Shown here one piece after another: positions 24,711-33,933 of a stretch of DNA of 38,443 nucleotides. The notes beneath the pieces were generated by a model. That model was not told the DNA's origin, ran no database searches, and worked only from the letters and a program-made list of their open reading frames with translations. Position 1 is the stretch's first letter. Each line of letters starts with the position of its first letter. Position numbers and translations under genes: made by a program. Source of the stretch: JAWLFY01 sp964462125 (GTDB taxonomy: Bacteria; Planctomycetota; Planctomycetia; Pirellulales; Pirellulaceae); contig CAYWXT010000016.1 in assembly GCA_964462125.1 (NCBI GenBank), positions 1 to 38,443 of the forward strand, in the 5' to 3' direction.

Positions 24711-27267
24711 TCAGCGGTCGGCGTAGACCATGGTGCTTTCCTCTTTCGTCACTGGCACGTCCGACTGGTCACTGACGATCGTCGCCTTGGTCACATGCCG
24801 ACCGGGTTCGACCCCGCGGACTTTGACGCGATAGGTGAGTTCTCCACCGGCGGCGAGTTCGGGGCGTGGTTCGAAAAAGACTCCGCCGCGATCGTCCTGT
24901 TCGGCGTCAACATCGCTGCTGAGCAGCTCCAGCCCGGCGGGCAATTCGAGCTCGACACGAACGTTGTTGTCGTTTCGCGAGCCGGAGTTGGCGACGTGGA
25001 TTTCATAAGTCGTTTCGGATCCCAGCTCGATCGGGTCAGCGGCGTCGGCGATCTGGAATTTCAGCTCCGCCAGCGAGTCGACCGCCACGGTTTGTTCATG
25101 CTGGTCCCTGGCCCCCAGATCGGCGTTGGCTTCCAGCCGGATCGCCTGCTCACCCGTCTCGACCGGCAGCAGGGTCAGCGGCACCGAGTCCCCGGCATCG
25201 CGCGGCAGTTGCGCCAACGACCAAAAGACAGCGTGACGGTCAGGGTCGTACTGGCCTTGATTGCCGGTACTGACGAAGGTGAATCCGCGATCGAGGTAGG
25301 CGGCAATCTCGACATTGCTCGCTTCCGCCGACCCCACGTTGGCGATCTCCAGATCATAGGTGGCTTGACGTTCGACATACCGCCGGGTGGGACCGCTCAG
25401 ACCGACCTGCAGCTGCGGCGAGACGACGTCGACGGCAACGGCATGTTCGGCGGTGAGTCCGTCTTCGGAAACGAGTCGCACGGTGTTTTCGATCTGGCCC
25501 GGTGAAACCGCACGGAGCCGGAGTACCTCACGGCGGACCTCGCCCGGCTGCAAGCTTCCGAGCAGGTTGTCGAGCTGCCGGCCCTTGGGATGCTCCAGCC
25601 CCTCGGGGACGTCCGCCTGCAACATGACGCCGGCCGCCTCTCCGGTGCCGGGGTTGGACACCTCGAGTTCGATTTCGAGCTGTTGACCAATCAGAACCGA
25701 TTCCGGCGCCCGCTGCGTGATCTTCAGTTCCGGTCGCGTGCTGACCGTCCGCACCGACGCGGCCGCCTCGAAGGAAACCCGGGCGACGCTTCCCAATTCG
25801 CCTTCCGCTTCGGGCATCAGCTCCAGCGTCACCGTCTGTTCGTCGCCGGCGGCGAGGGCACCGAGTTGCCACTGCAGTTCGTCCCCCTGCTGATCGGGCG
25901 TTGGCGAGGCATCGACCAGCTTCATCCCGGCGGGCACTCGATCGAACAGTTGGACATCGATCGCTTCGGCCGAGCCGACGTTGCGGATGTGGATCACGAA
26001 TGAGGCCGGCTTGCCGACCTTGACCTCCGACGGTGCGCGTTTCTGGATCACAATGCTCGGCGTTTGGGCTCCTTCCAGCCGACGGTCCCCTGGGGTGCCG
26101 GTCGTCCGAGGCTCCACGGATTCCGCCACTGCGGCGGCATCGGAACGGAACCGCGGCTCTGGGCCGGCCGACAATTGCGAACTGGCGGCCGGCTCCGAAC
26201 TGGCGGCCGGCTCCGAGGTGGCGGGCGGCTCCGAGGTGGCGGGCGGCTCCGAGGTGGCGGGCGGCTCCGAGGTGGCGGGCNNNNNNNNNNNNNNNNNNNN
26301 NNNNNNNNNNNNNNNNNNNNNNNNNNNNNNNNNNNNNNNNNNNNNNNNNNNNNNNNNNNNNNNNNNNNNNNNNNNNNNNNGGCTCTGAACTTGCGATTTG
26401 GTTCCTGCCATACGCCGGAGCGGTGCCCGATTGCGGGGCCGGGGCTTCTTCCAAGACAGGCGGTCCGGCGTCGGAACCCAACCCGTCTTGGCGAGCCAAT
26501 GCGTCGCCGGGAGTGTCGGCATCAGAGGCGGTGGGGACCGGCGCCGGAGTCGGCTCGAAGCTCCCCGGCGGATCGCTTCCGAGCGGGGTCGCCGCTGGCG
26601 GATCGGCCTCGCTCTCGGCCTGCCGCAGTTCGTTCACCGGCTGTTCGGTGGCAGCCGCCGAGGGCGAATCGAAGCTTTCGGGGAGGCCCATGGACGGGAT
26701 CGCCGGAGGATCATCGAAGGCGGAGGACGGCATCGCTTCGGAGGCGGCTGTGCCTTCGCCTGGGCCTGCAGCGGCTGTGTTCGATTCGGTGGGGAACCCC
26801 AGTTCGGACTGAAACTCGGATTCCTCGGCGGTTGCCAGGGAATCGGAGGGGGGCGTCATCGAGGCGTCGAATGGAGCCTCCGGGGCGAGTGGGTCTTCGT
26901 CGTCCCCCGCGGATTTCTGCGCGTCGTCGATATTTTGCGATTCGTCGGTATATTGCACCGTGCGGATGGTGGCAGGGTCTGGTGGCGGAAACGCCGACGG
27001 TTCGAGTTCCGGCGCTGCGGTGCTGGCGGAATCCGGATCGCGTGCCGCGCCCGGGTTGGACGCGTTCGCAGCGGTTTGGTCCGCCACTGGCGAGGATTCT
27101 GTCAAGTCTTCGATCGGTGTCGGGGATTTCCGCGTTTCCGCCGTCGAACCGGATTCCCAGCCCACATCGGAGTTGGTCGCACGATCCCTTTGGGCGTGGG
27201 CCGCTGCCAATACGCCGAGGAGGATCGTCACACCACCGGCGGCAATTTGAACGCCAAAGCGTTTCAT
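24711..27267 (-). CDS. secreted DUF11-repeat surface protein (interrupted by assembly gap)
   Basis: One gene split on paper by a 100-base N run. The N-terminal part begins at ATG 27267 (AAGGA nine bases upstream) with a signal peptide (VQIAAGGVTILLGVLAAAHA), then about 270 residues rich in Ser, Pro, Ala, Glu and Asp. The gap falls in an 18-bp repeat encoding SEPPAT. The C-terminal part has four DUF11-type Ig-like modules, opening near SIVIQKRAPSEVKVGKPASF, LKITQRAPESVLIGQQLEIE, VGLSGPTRRYVERQATYDLE and AELKFQIADAADPIELGSET. The two parts are in frames that differ by one base; the 100-base placeholder itself shifts the frame by one, so a true gap that is a multiple of three restores a single frame. 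DUF11 modules occur in adhesins and wall-anchored proteins. No membrane anchor is seen at the C-terminus. Confidence 0.85.
26191..26280 (-). repeat. 5 x 18-bp in-frame tandem repeat beside the gap
   Basis: Five 18-bp units run up to the edge of the N run. The unit nearest the DUF11 modules reads GGCTCCGAACTGGCGGCC; the other four are exact copies of GGCTCCGAGGTGGCGGGC. A degenerate unit (GGCTCTGAACTTGCGATT) resumes immediately after the gap. On the minus strand they encode SEPPAT and SEPAAS units. Confidence 0.95.
26281..26380. other. assembly gap (100 N)
   Basis: Exactly 100 unknown bases, the usual scaffold placeholder for a gap of unknown size. It lies within the 18-bp tandem repeat, which is the likely reason assembly failed. 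The true length is not known. Confidence 0.98.
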
Positions 27268-27415
27268 GAGTCGCATTCCTTCGCGAGAACAACCGTCAGT
27301 CCGCTGACCGAATGTTTCATGCTGCAGGAGTTAACAAACCACTGCTGTCGAGAAAAGGGCAAACCGGGGCGGGGACGCCGATCGCGGTGGCATTTTCAAA
27401 CCGGGCCCAGCCGGG

Positions 27416-28345
27416 TCAGCTGAGTTGTTTTTCCCAACGGACGCCTGTTTCGGCGAGTTGGAAGTGCAACGTTTTCAACTGGCCGATCAACGCCGTTTGC
27501 TCCTGGTCCACCGCCGTTTCGACGTGGAAGATGCAGCGGTTGGAAAGCGTCCGGATCAGGGCCCCGATCAGAAATGCGCGTTCCGCTTCGAGCACACCGC
27601 CGGGCGGGAGATCGCCCAGATGAAGGATTGCGTCCCACGGCATCATCACTTGGATTTCCGGGTCGCTGGTCCACAGTTCGATCGCGGCGAGGCATTTTCT
27701 GCTGCGGTGATCGACGAGTCGATGGCATTCGACGTCCAGGTGCGACATGGCCGAGGCCTGCTGTGGGTCCTCGGGGATCAAGAGTTCCGCCTCCAGCCGC
27801 GTCGTCCGCCCGAGTTGCAGGGCTTGGCGGCTGATCGGCGCCCGGTAGGGGCTGGTTGTGACCCGCAGACGATTGATGACGCGAGGATCGTCATAGCCGG
27901 CTTGGGAGAGCAGGGAGGAGGTCCGGGTGTCGGCGACCGGCACACCGATTCCATGTCCGATCGGAGACAATCCTGCGTAGCCACAGCGAGTGTCACGCAA
28001 GGGGCCGACGACAATTCGATTGAATCCAGACTCGCGGACGCGGGTCTCGGCGGCTTCAAGCAACGGTTGGCAGACGCTCAAGCCACCTTCGGGGCTGAAG
28101 CAAACCGCGGCCAAGATCGCCGTCTCACTCTCTGGTAGCGGAACCCAGTGGCACCAGGCGTGGATGTGCCGATCGACCTCCGCGACCAGCAGCGTGTTGG
28201 GGTCAAAGTAGGTCCGCGCCAAGATCGCCTGCTCGATCATGGCGGTACTGACGTCCGGTGCGGCGGCGAACGTCGACCAGTGCCGTACCCAAAGGTCGAC
28301 CAAGAAGGGCAGGTCCGCATTGAGGAAAGGGCGGATCTGGCTCAT
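27416..28345 (-). CDS. GNAT-acetyltransferase-like protein
   Basis: About 309 residues from the ATG at 28345, which has GGAG seven bases upstream; the frame is open to 28423. The N-terminus (IRPFLNADLPFLVDLW) and a following strand-loop (LLVAEVDRHIHAWCHWVPLP) have the layout of a GNAT fold. A segment like the acetyl-CoA helix region follows (LLEAAETRVRESGFNRIVVG), with a late GYAGLSPIGHGIGVPVAD. The C-terminal 130 residues may be a second, degenerate GNAT-like domain. The Q/RxxGxG/A acetyl-CoA loop is not clear, so catalytic activity is uncertain and this is a fold-level call. It is divergent from the oxidase-subunit-III homologue. No terminator is obvious downstream. Confidence 0.6.
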   Translation of the reverse strand: MSQIRPFLNADLPFLVDLWVRHWSTFAAAPDVSTAMIEQAILARTYFDPNTLLVAEVDRHIHAWCHWVPLPESETAILAAVCFSPEGGLSVCQPLLEAAETRVRESGFNRIVVGPLRDTRCGYAGLSPIGHGIGVPVADTRTSSLLSQAGYDDPRVINRLRVTTSPYRAPISRQALQLGRTTRLEAELLIPEDPQQASAMSHLDVECHRLVDHRSRKCLAAIELWTSDPEIQVMMPWDAILHLGDLPPGGVLEAERAFLIGALIRTLSNRCIFHVETAVDQEQTALIGQLKTLHFQLAETGVRWEKQLS

Positions 28346-28495
28346 CACGGACTCCGAATAGACATCGGGGGAAACGACAGGCTGAGTCAGACAAAGCCTA
28401 GATTGGAACCCCGATTCGATCAAAGGGACTCTCCTCTGGCTTTATAGGGAAGAGGGCTCGGGTGAAGAGGCGTCTTGAGACGAAGCCTAGCGCGG

Positions 28496-28523
28496 TTGAC
28501 ACGTTGACAAACAGTCCTAGCTG
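28496..28523 (+). promoter_or_regulatory. candidate sigma-70-type promoter for subunit III homologue
   Basis: A consensus -35 TTGACA (28496-28501) is followed after 16 bases by TAGCTG (28518-28523), a weak -10. A second TTGACA at 28504-28509 overlaps the spacer. The position, about 100 bases before the ATG at 28626, is reasonable. Planctomycete promoter consensus is poorly known to me, so this is tentative. Confidence 0.25.
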
Positions 28524-28625
28524 CGGTTTGCTTCTCTTGGAGCAGCACGCGCGCGCGTTTCGGTCGATTCTCTCTTGTCTCCGTTGATTCTCTCCCCGGG
28601 CCTCGTTGCGAGACCGCGATCCACC

Positions 28626-29219
28626 ATGGCCAGTACGACCAGTCGACTGCCGAGCGACCACCGGAGCCAACAAGGGGGACTGCTGTTCCTCGGATCGCTG
28701 CTGATCTTTTTCATGGCCAGCTTGGTGATGTACGGCGTTTACGCCTATTCGCGTCGGGGCGAGGTGGAGTTAACGGCACCGCTGCCGGCCAGACTGTTGG
28801 TCAGTACCTTCTGTTTGCTGATCGTTAGCGGTCTGTTGCACGCGGCAACGCGAACCGTCCGACGGGAAAAACGGCGGCTGACCACGCTGCTGTTGAGCCT
28901 GGGCGGGGTCGCAGCCTGCCTGTTCATGTGGGTGCAGTTTCAAGCGATGCGAGAGATGCTTGACGCCGCTGCCACCAGCGGCGGTCCCGGCCGAGGCGTG
29001 GTCGGAATGGTCGCTGTTCTGGCGTTCCTGCACGCCCTGCACGTCGCCGGCGGCGTTCTGTCACTGGGGATCGTTTCGGTCCGCTCCCTGATGGGCCGCT
29101 ACGACCACGAGCGTCATTGGCCGATCGATTTCTCGGCCCACTATTGGCATTTTCTCGATGGCGTCTGGCTGTGCATGCTGGTGGCGTTTTGGGGGACCAC
29201 CGGCGGGTTCGGGTTCTAG
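28626..29219 (+). CDS. heme-copper oxidase subunit III homologue (orphan)
   Basis: A 197-residue integral membrane protein with about five helices. The second half carries the subunit III hallmarks: LAFLHALHVAGGVLSLGIV, then YDHERHWPIDFSAHYWHFLD and GVWLCMLVAFWGTTGG. Subunit III supports the catalytic subunit of cytochrome c or quinol oxidases without binding the redox cofactors. No subunit I or II, or assembly gene, is nearby, so it is an orphan copy that could pair with an oxidase encoded elsewhere or serve a related nitric-oxide-reductase-type complex. The ATG at 28626 was chosen over 28575 because the extra residues are not family-like. There is no clear Shine-Dalgarno. Confidence 0.8.
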   Translation: MASTTSRLPSDHRSQQGGLLFLGSLLIFFMASLVMYGVYAYSRRGEVELTAPLPARLLVSTFCLLIVSGLLHAATRTVRREKRRLTTLLLSLGGVAACLFMWVQFQAMREMLDAAATSGGPGRGVVGMVAVLAFLHALHVAGGVLSLGIVSVRSLMGRYDHERHWPIDFSAHYWHFLDGVWLCMLVAFWGTTGGFGF

Positions 29220-29252
29220 ACCGAGCCGAGGCGGAGCGATCTCACTGGGGCA

Positions 29253-29486
29253 TCACTCCTCCCCCGGATCGTGGCGTTCCGGCGCGGGATCTGACTCATA
29301 GGGCAGGCCGATCTCTTCGTCCAACCAACGGCCCAGGTCGACCATTTGGCACCGTTCCGAGCAGAACGGGGGTGTCGGCGTCTCATCGAGCAAGAACCGG
29401 TGGCCACAGGTAGGGCACCTGCTGGCCAGTGGGTCTCGGCGCGTCGACGGCCCACGTCGTTCGGATCGATCACCAAACCGGTTCAT
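29253..29486 (-). CDS. yacG: zinc-binding protein YacG (DNA gyrase inhibitor family)
   Basis: A 77-residue protein with the four-cysteine zinc site of YacG: CPTC (C24, C27) and FCSERC (C42, C46), followed by the family signature QMVDLGRWLDEEIGLP. In E. coli YacG binds gyrase B and blocks DNA binding. Here the acidic tail after residue 62 is short and the N-terminal 20 residues are Arg-rich. Its ATG lies inside the 3' end of the symporter gene (17-base overlap), with a G-rich CGGGAA just before it. It is therefore the last gene of the DUF485-symporter-yacG unit. The usual coaE-yacF-yacG neighbourhood of proteobacteria is absent. Confidence 0.92.
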   Translation of the reverse strand: MNRFGDRSERRGPSTRRDPLASRCPTCGHRFLLDETPTPPFCSERCQMVDLGRWLDEEIGLPYESDPAPERHDPGEE

Positions 29487-31410
29487 TTTCCCGTCCCCCG
29501 GGCGCGACTCGAGTCAGCAGCGACACTATTACCAAGGTAACGAACGACAGCGGAATCGTCACGATTCCCGGCTGGCTGAACGGGGCGATCGCGGCCTCCG
29601 GGTCCAGGCCGTACACCTTCTCGAACGTATCGGCCGAGAGCAGGATCCAAGCGAGCGAGCTCAGCATGCCCACGACCACGCTGGCGATGATTCCTTGCTT
29701 GGTCGTGCCCGACCAGAACAGCAGCATCACCAGGGCGGGTAGGTTGGCGCTGGCCGCAACGCTGAAGGCCCAGCCGACCAGATAGCTGACGTTGAGCTCC
29801 TCAAACAGGATGCCCAAGACGATCGCCACCACCCCGACGGCAATCGCCGCGAGCTTGGCCACACGGACCTGGGATCCGCCGGAAAGTTGGAGTCCCAGCA
29901 CTCCGCCGAGCAGGTCATGGGCGACCGCACCACTGCTGGCAAGAATCAGCCCGCTAACGGTCCCCAGCACGGTGGTGAAGGCGATGGCGGAGATGATCGC
30001 GAACAGCCACTGGCTGATTCCCCGGGCGAGCAAGGGGGCGGCCATGTTGTTGTCGGTCACGTCCATCGATCCGCTGGTCATCGCTCCCAGCCCGAGATAG
30101 AGCGTCAAGACATAAAAGAATCCGATGCTGGCGATCCCCACGATCGTGCTCTTGCGAGCCGCCGCCCCGTCCTTGACCGTGTAGTACCGAATCAAAATGT
30201 GGGGCAGCGACGCCGTCCCGCAAAACAATGCCAACATCAGCGACAAAAAATTGACGCGGCCCGTCAGACTCTCCCCGCGGATCCCGGCGAAGCGGGGATG
30301 CTCGCCGGGCCGCAGCACTTGCGCCCCCGGGGTCGGCTTTTGGAAATAGACCGTCGTTTTCGCCTCGGCGGGATGCCGGATCGTCTCACTGCCCCACAGC
30401 GCCACCTCGCTCTCCTGCAACGTCGTCAGGAACGAGATCGGACCGAGCTTGCCCGTTTCCTCTTGGTCGCCGGGCAGACTCAACACCTGTCCGACCGGCT
30501 GCAACTGCTCCTCCCCTTGGCCACGTCCCAGAGGCAATCCGTTGACCCGTCGCTGGCCATCCCGATCGGTGGTCAAGGCTTGAGCCTGGCGGAGCACGAC
30601 CTGGTTCGTTTCGGAGACGGGGTCGACCCGGAACAGATCAAATCCCGATTCACCGTCGCGGGCCAGACGCACGTACTGGGGATGCGCCTCCCAGCCGTCC
30701 TCGGCTGCAATCACCGAGCGACCGTAGATCTCGGCCGCTCGCGCCTCGGCGGCCGACATCGGCCCGATCGTTTCGAACGTGTCTCGGTCGACACGGAAAC
30801 CACGCGACAGCACCGCCACCACCAGGACTCCGCTGAACAAAACCAGCAGCGACCCCTTGATGAACTGTACCCAGGTGGTCGAGACCATCCCAGCGGTGAC
30901 CACGATCGTGATCACGACCATCCCCACCATCACGACGCCGACCCAGTGCGGGAACCCGAGCAGCGGCCGGATCAAGACGCCCGCGCCAACCATCTGCGGG
31001 ATCAAGTAGAACACGCTGACCGCCAAGGTGCTGACCCCCGCCGCCGCCTTGATCCCCCGCGAGTTGAACTTGGCGTCGAGCGCATCGGCGAAGGTGAATC
31101 GACCCAGCGCCTTCATCGGCTCGGCGATCACAAACAACGCCACGACCCAGCCCGCCAAGTAGCCGATCGAGTACAAGAATCCGTCGTAACCGTAGGAGGC
31201 GATCATCCCACAGATGCCAAGGAACGACGCGGCCGAGAGATAGTCGCCGGCGAAGGCGATCCCGTTGACCGCCCAGGGAATCTGGCCATGGGCCGCGAAG
31301 TAACCTTCGCTCGATCGAGCGCTGCGACCGAGATAGGCGCTCAGGCCGACCGTCCCCACCACGAAGACAATGAAGACCAGGACCGCCGTTGTTGAAGGAT
31401 CATAGATCAC
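29470..31410 (-). CDS. sodium:solute symporter family protein (acetate permease ActP-like)
   Basis: A 646-residue transporter of the SSS family in its acetate/cation-symporter branch. It moves a small carboxylate, probably acetate, with Na+ across the inner membrane. About thirteen hydrophobic segments are visible; landmarks are IAFAGDYLSAASFLGICGMI (the unwound TM1-type sodium motif), GRFTFADALDAKFNSRGIKA and FCGTASLPHILIRYYTV. Between the helix VVVAVLSRG and the FLSLMLALFCG segment is a hydrophilic insertion of about 170 residues, making it longer than the roughly 550-residue ActP. The start is a GTG whose bases overlap the TGA of the DUF485 gene (GTGA), so the two are coupled; longer in-frame starts upstream lie inside that gene. 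The 3' end overlaps yacG. Confidence 0.88.
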   Translation of the reverse strand: MIYDPSTTAVLVFIVFVVGTVGLSAYLGRSARSSEGYFAAHGQIPWAVNGIAFAGDYLSAASFLGICGMIASYGYDGFLYSIGYLAGWVVALFVIAEPMKALGRFTFADALDAKFNSRGIKAAAGVSTLAVSVFYLIPQMVGAGVLIRPLLGFPHWVGVVMVGMVVITIVVTAGMVSTTWVQFIKGSLLVLFSGVLVVAVLSRGFRVDRDTFETIGPMSAAEARAAEIYGRSVIAAEDGWEAHPQYVRLARDGESGFDLFRVDPVSETNQVVLRQAQALTTDRDGQRRVNGLPLGRGQGEEQLQPVGQVLSLPGDQEETGKLGPISFLTTLQESEVALWGSETIRHPAEAKTTVYFQKPTPGAQVLRPGEHPRFAGIRGESLTGRVNFLSLMLALFCGTASLPHILIRYYTVKDGAAARKSTIVGIASIGFFYVLTLYLGLGAMTSGSMDVTDNNMAAPLLARGISQWLFAIISAIAFTTVLGTVSGLILASSGAVAHDLLGGVLGLQLSGGSQVRVAKLAAIAVGVVAIVLGILFEELNVSYLVGWAFSVAASANLPALVMLLFWSGTTKQGIIASVVVGMLSSLAWILLSADTFEKVYGLDPEAAIAPFSQPGIVTIPLSFVTLVIVSLLTRVAPGGRENEPVW

Positions 31411-31718
31411 GCGCCGGTCCCCCGATCGTCTGCCTCTGCTTCCTCGTGCTCTGCCTCCTCGTGCGGCCTTTCCAATTCCTGCAACGGGACCGTGCGGCAA
31501 GCGAAGCCGTAGACCAGGGCGAGCAGCAGCGCTGCGACGATCAGCCCGAATCCGTAAACGATCGCCAAATTCAGCCCCGCCAATGCCACCCATTCCATCC
31601 ATGCGGGACGAAAAGCGTTGATCAGGACGAATCCGAGATAAAACGCCAGATAGACGACGAACAACGCCATCCCCAGCCGCGAGTTGTATCGGCGGATCTC
31701 AAGTTCGGTTGTACGCAT
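31407..31718 (-). CDS. DUF485 membrane protein (YjcH-like)
   Basis: A 103-residue protein with two membrane segments (LGMALFVVYLAFYLGFVLI and LAIVYGFGLIVAALLLALVY) and an acidic Glu-rich C-terminus. This is the DUF485 pattern, found next to acetate symporters (yjcH-actP in E. coli), where it is thought to be an accessory subunit or small membrane partner. The ATG has GAGGT eight bases upstream. Its stop overlaps the start of the symporter gene by four bases, which fits a paired role. It is the first gene of the three-gene unit. Confidence 0.9.
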   Translation of the reverse strand: MRTTELEIRRYNSRLGMALFVVYLAFYLGFVLINAFRPAWMEWVALAGLNLAIVYGFGLIVAALLLALVYGFACRTVPLQELERPHEEAEHEEAEADDRGTGA

Positions 31719-31775
31719 GCGGGGAACCTCGTCTCCATCGGTCTCTGGTTGCTCGGCCCCAATTTCAGACAGAGC

Positions 31776-32711
31776 TTAGTCGAGCTTGCCCGGCCGGGTC
31801 GACTTCTCCCCACTTGGCCGAATTGAGATCCGCAGCCCGTCATAGGCCAAGGCCACGCCGGTGGGCAATGCCGCATTCGCTGGGGCGTGGTCCAGGTCGT
31901 GAGAGATGTGGGTCAGGAACGTTTGCCTCGGCCGTAGCCGCTCCACCACCGCGAGGGCTTGTTCGACGTTGAAATGCGTCGGGTGCGGCTTGTACCGCAG
32001 GGCGCCCAGGACAAGGGTATCGAGACCCCGCAGTCGCTGCAGCGACAACTCGGGAATCCCGTTGGTGTCGGTGCAGTAAGCAAAGTCACCGATGCGAAAC
32101 CCCAAGGTGTGAAAGTGCGGCCCGTGGCTCATCGGGATGGGAACCAGCGTGGTCCCCAGGACTTCAAACGGCTCCTCCTCGATGCGCCGCATCTCCAAAC
32201 GAGGCGTGGCCCCCGGGTGCGTCGGCTCCCGCTGCTGGAAGGCATAGTCGAAGGCCTTGCGGATCCGGGCCTCCACCGACCTTTGGCAATACAGCGGCAC
32301 CGGAGCCTTGAGCCGAAACGGAAACAACCGGAGGTCATCGAGTCCAAACAGATGGTCGGCGTGCTCGTGGGTATAGACGACCGCATGCACCAGCGGGATT
32401 CCCTCCCGCAACAATTGAGTCCGCAGGTCGGGCGGGGTGTCGACCAACAGCGTTCCCTGGGGCAAGCGGATCGCGATCGCACAGCGGGTCCGATTGTTGT
32501 GCGGATCGTCGCTGCGGCACACAGCGCACTCGCAGCCGATCGCCGGGACCCCCACACTCGTTCCGGTCCCCAAGAAAATCACCTCCGCCCAAGGCGCAGC
32601 GGTGGTCACCTCGGCAGATCCGATCGGCAATCCCTCGGCGGCGGGCATATTCGACTTTGAGGAAATTCGTTCGAGAAGTTTCGCGCGGCCCGGAAACGCC
32701 CCTTGGCTCAT
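31776..32711 (-). CDS. metallo-beta-lactamase-fold hydrolase (PhnP-like)
   Basis: About 311 residues from ATG 32711. The fold signature is clear: VIFLGTGTSVGVPAIGCECA opens it. A Cys-rich CECAVC site of PhnP type follows, then the metal motif THEHADH (HxHxDH), with later His ligands in MSHGPHFHTLGFR, an Asp in DFAYCTDTNGIPE and HPTHFNVEQAL. PhnP-like enzymes hydrolyse cyclic phosphodiesters; related branches act on other phosphoesters, so the exact substrate is open. The protein is soluble. The N-terminal 40 residues before the fold are unconserved-looking; ATGs at 32858, 32711 and 32648 are all possible and none has a good Shine-Dalgarno. It is divergent from the isomerase-like gene. Confidence 0.85.
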   Translation of the reverse strand: MSQGAFPGRAKLLERISSKSNMPAAEGLPIGSAEVTTAAPWAEVIFLGTGTSVGVPAIGCECAVCRSDDPHNNRTRCAIAIRLPQGTLLVDTPPDLRTQLLREGIPLVHAVVYTHEHADHLFGLDDLRLFPFRLKAPVPLYCQRSVEARIRKAFDYAFQQREPTHPGATPRLEMRRIEEEPFEVLGTTLVPIPMSHGPHFHTLGFRIGDFAYCTDTNGIPELSLQRLRGLDTLVLGALRYKPHPTHFNVEQALAVVERLRPRQTFLTHISHDLDHAPANAALPTGVALAYDGLRISIRPSGEKSTRPGKLD

Positions 32712-32820
32712 GGCGGCCGATTCTGCGATACTCTTTCGCTTTCCGACAGCACCCTTTCTGAAATGCCCGGCGCAGATCGGCCTGCACGCCCCTCCGCCGG
32801 ACTCCTTCCAGGTAGCCCGC

Positions 32821-33741
32821 ATGTTCAAGAACTTCTCCCCGCAATCTCTCGGTATCAACGGACGCCAGAGCGAGCTGATCGAGTTGGCGTTGACCTATGC
32901 CTTTCGTGGCATGGACATCGATATGGGCGATATGCTTCGCCGAACCCAGCGGACCAGCATCGAGGATGCGACGAAGTACGTCCGGGCCGCGGAGGTCAAG
33001 ATCGGCGGGTTCGAACTCGAAGTGAATCTGGATGCCGACGACGATACCTTCACCAACCAAGTCGCCACCCTTCACCCGCTGGCCGAGCTCGCCGCCGAGA
33101 TGAAGGCCTTCTGTGCCTACATTCGCGTCCCCGCCGCAACCGACCGTCTCCCGTACCATGAATACTTTGATATCCAGCGGGGCCGGCTGACGCAGATCGC
33201 AGAGGTGCTCAGCAACCGCGGGATCAAGTTCGCCATCGGCTTTCGGGCCGGGAAAGAACTCGAGGAAGGCAAGCAGTTCCCCTTCGTCCGCAACGCAGAA
33301 GGCCTTCTCGAGCTGGTCCGCGGCATCGGCGTTTCAGGAGCCGGTGTGCTGCTCGATACGTGGGATTGGCAGGTCGGCGAGGGGACGATGGCGCAGATCC
33401 AAGATTTGAAGGCCGAGGAAATCGTCGCGGTCCGACTCGGCTCGGTCCCCGCCGATGTCGACCCATCCCAGGCCGTGACCAAGGAGCGGATTCTGCCGGA
33501 GCTCGAAGGTCCCCTCAATCATGTCGCATTGATCAAACACCTCGACGCCATCGGTTTCGATGGCCCGGTCAGCCCCACTGCTTCCAGCCTTCGTTACAAG
33601 GGGCAGACCCGCGAGAGCATCGTGCAGCAGGGGCAGGAAGCGGTCGACCAGATCTCGCGCGACGCCGGGCTCCACGTCGCCCCCCGCCCAATGGATCTGA
33701 TCGAAACCTACGCGATGCACGAAACCGTCCCCGAAGAGTGA
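32821..33741 (+). CDS. sugar phosphate isomerase/epimerase-like TIM-barrel protein
   Basis: A 306-residue soluble protein of the xylose-isomerase-like / AP-endonuclease-2 TIM-barrel superfamily. Recognisable pieces are FKNFSPQSLGINGRQSELIE, LALTYAFRGMDIDMGDML, AAEMKAFCAYIRVPAA, the metal-region strand GAGVLLDTWDWQVGEG and VRLGSVPADVDPSQA. Members isomerise or epimerise sugars using a divalent metal bound by Glu, Asp and His; here some expected His ligands are not obvious, so activity is unproven. The ATG at 32821 is preceded by AGGT; the frame is open 384 bases upstream through the divergent neighbour without family similarity. About 190 bases lie between its stop and greA, including a strong terminator. 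Confidence 0.82.
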   Translation: MFKNFSPQSLGINGRQSELIELALTYAFRGMDIDMGDMLRRTQRTSIEDATKYVRAAEVKIGGFELEVNLDADDDTFTNQVATLHPLAELAAEMKAFCAYIRVPAATDRLPYHEYFDIQRGRLTQIAEVLSNRGIKFAIGFRAGKELEEGKQFPFVRNAEGLLELVRGIGVSGAGVLLDTWDWQVGEGTMAQIQDLKAEEIVAVRLGSVPADVDPSQAVTKERILPELEGPLNHVALIKHLDAIGFDGPVSPTASSLRYKGQTRESIVQQGQEAVDQISRDAGLHVAPRPMDLIETYAMHETVPEE

Positions 33742-33871
33742 CGCCCGCGGCCGTACGCGGACGATTGGAGCCACTCATTGCCGCTTCTTTTTTCCGCTCA
33801 CCTTTACACGCGAGTGGGGAGCCGACAGACTACGGGGCTAGCTGACGGCTGTGCCGGCCGACGAAACGAAG

Positions 33872-33910
33872 CCTTTCCCGACGGAACGTGGGAAAGGTTT
33901 TCTTTTTTTT
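33872..33910 (+). terminator. strong intrinsic terminator in the greA leader
   Basis: Arms CCTTTCCC (33872-33879) and GGGAAAGG (33890-33897) are perfect complements, with an extra inner ACG/CGT pair. They are followed by TTTTC and eight T. It ends 23 bases before the greA ATG and 10 bases before its Shine-Dalgarno, and 130 bases after the upstream stop. It can end the isomerase-like gene's transcript, act as an attenuator in the greA leader, or both. Confidence 0.9.
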
Positions 33911-33933
33911 CTGTGAATCCGGAGAGAGGTACC

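Noticed and set aside
24711..27267. Frameshift between the two halves of the DUF11 gene
   Set aside because: The shift equals the remainder of the 100-base N placeholder; it is an assembly artefact, not a mutation.
29887..31395. 502-codon open frame on the plus strand
   Set aside because: Exact antisense of the symporter; highly charged product with no recognisable domain.
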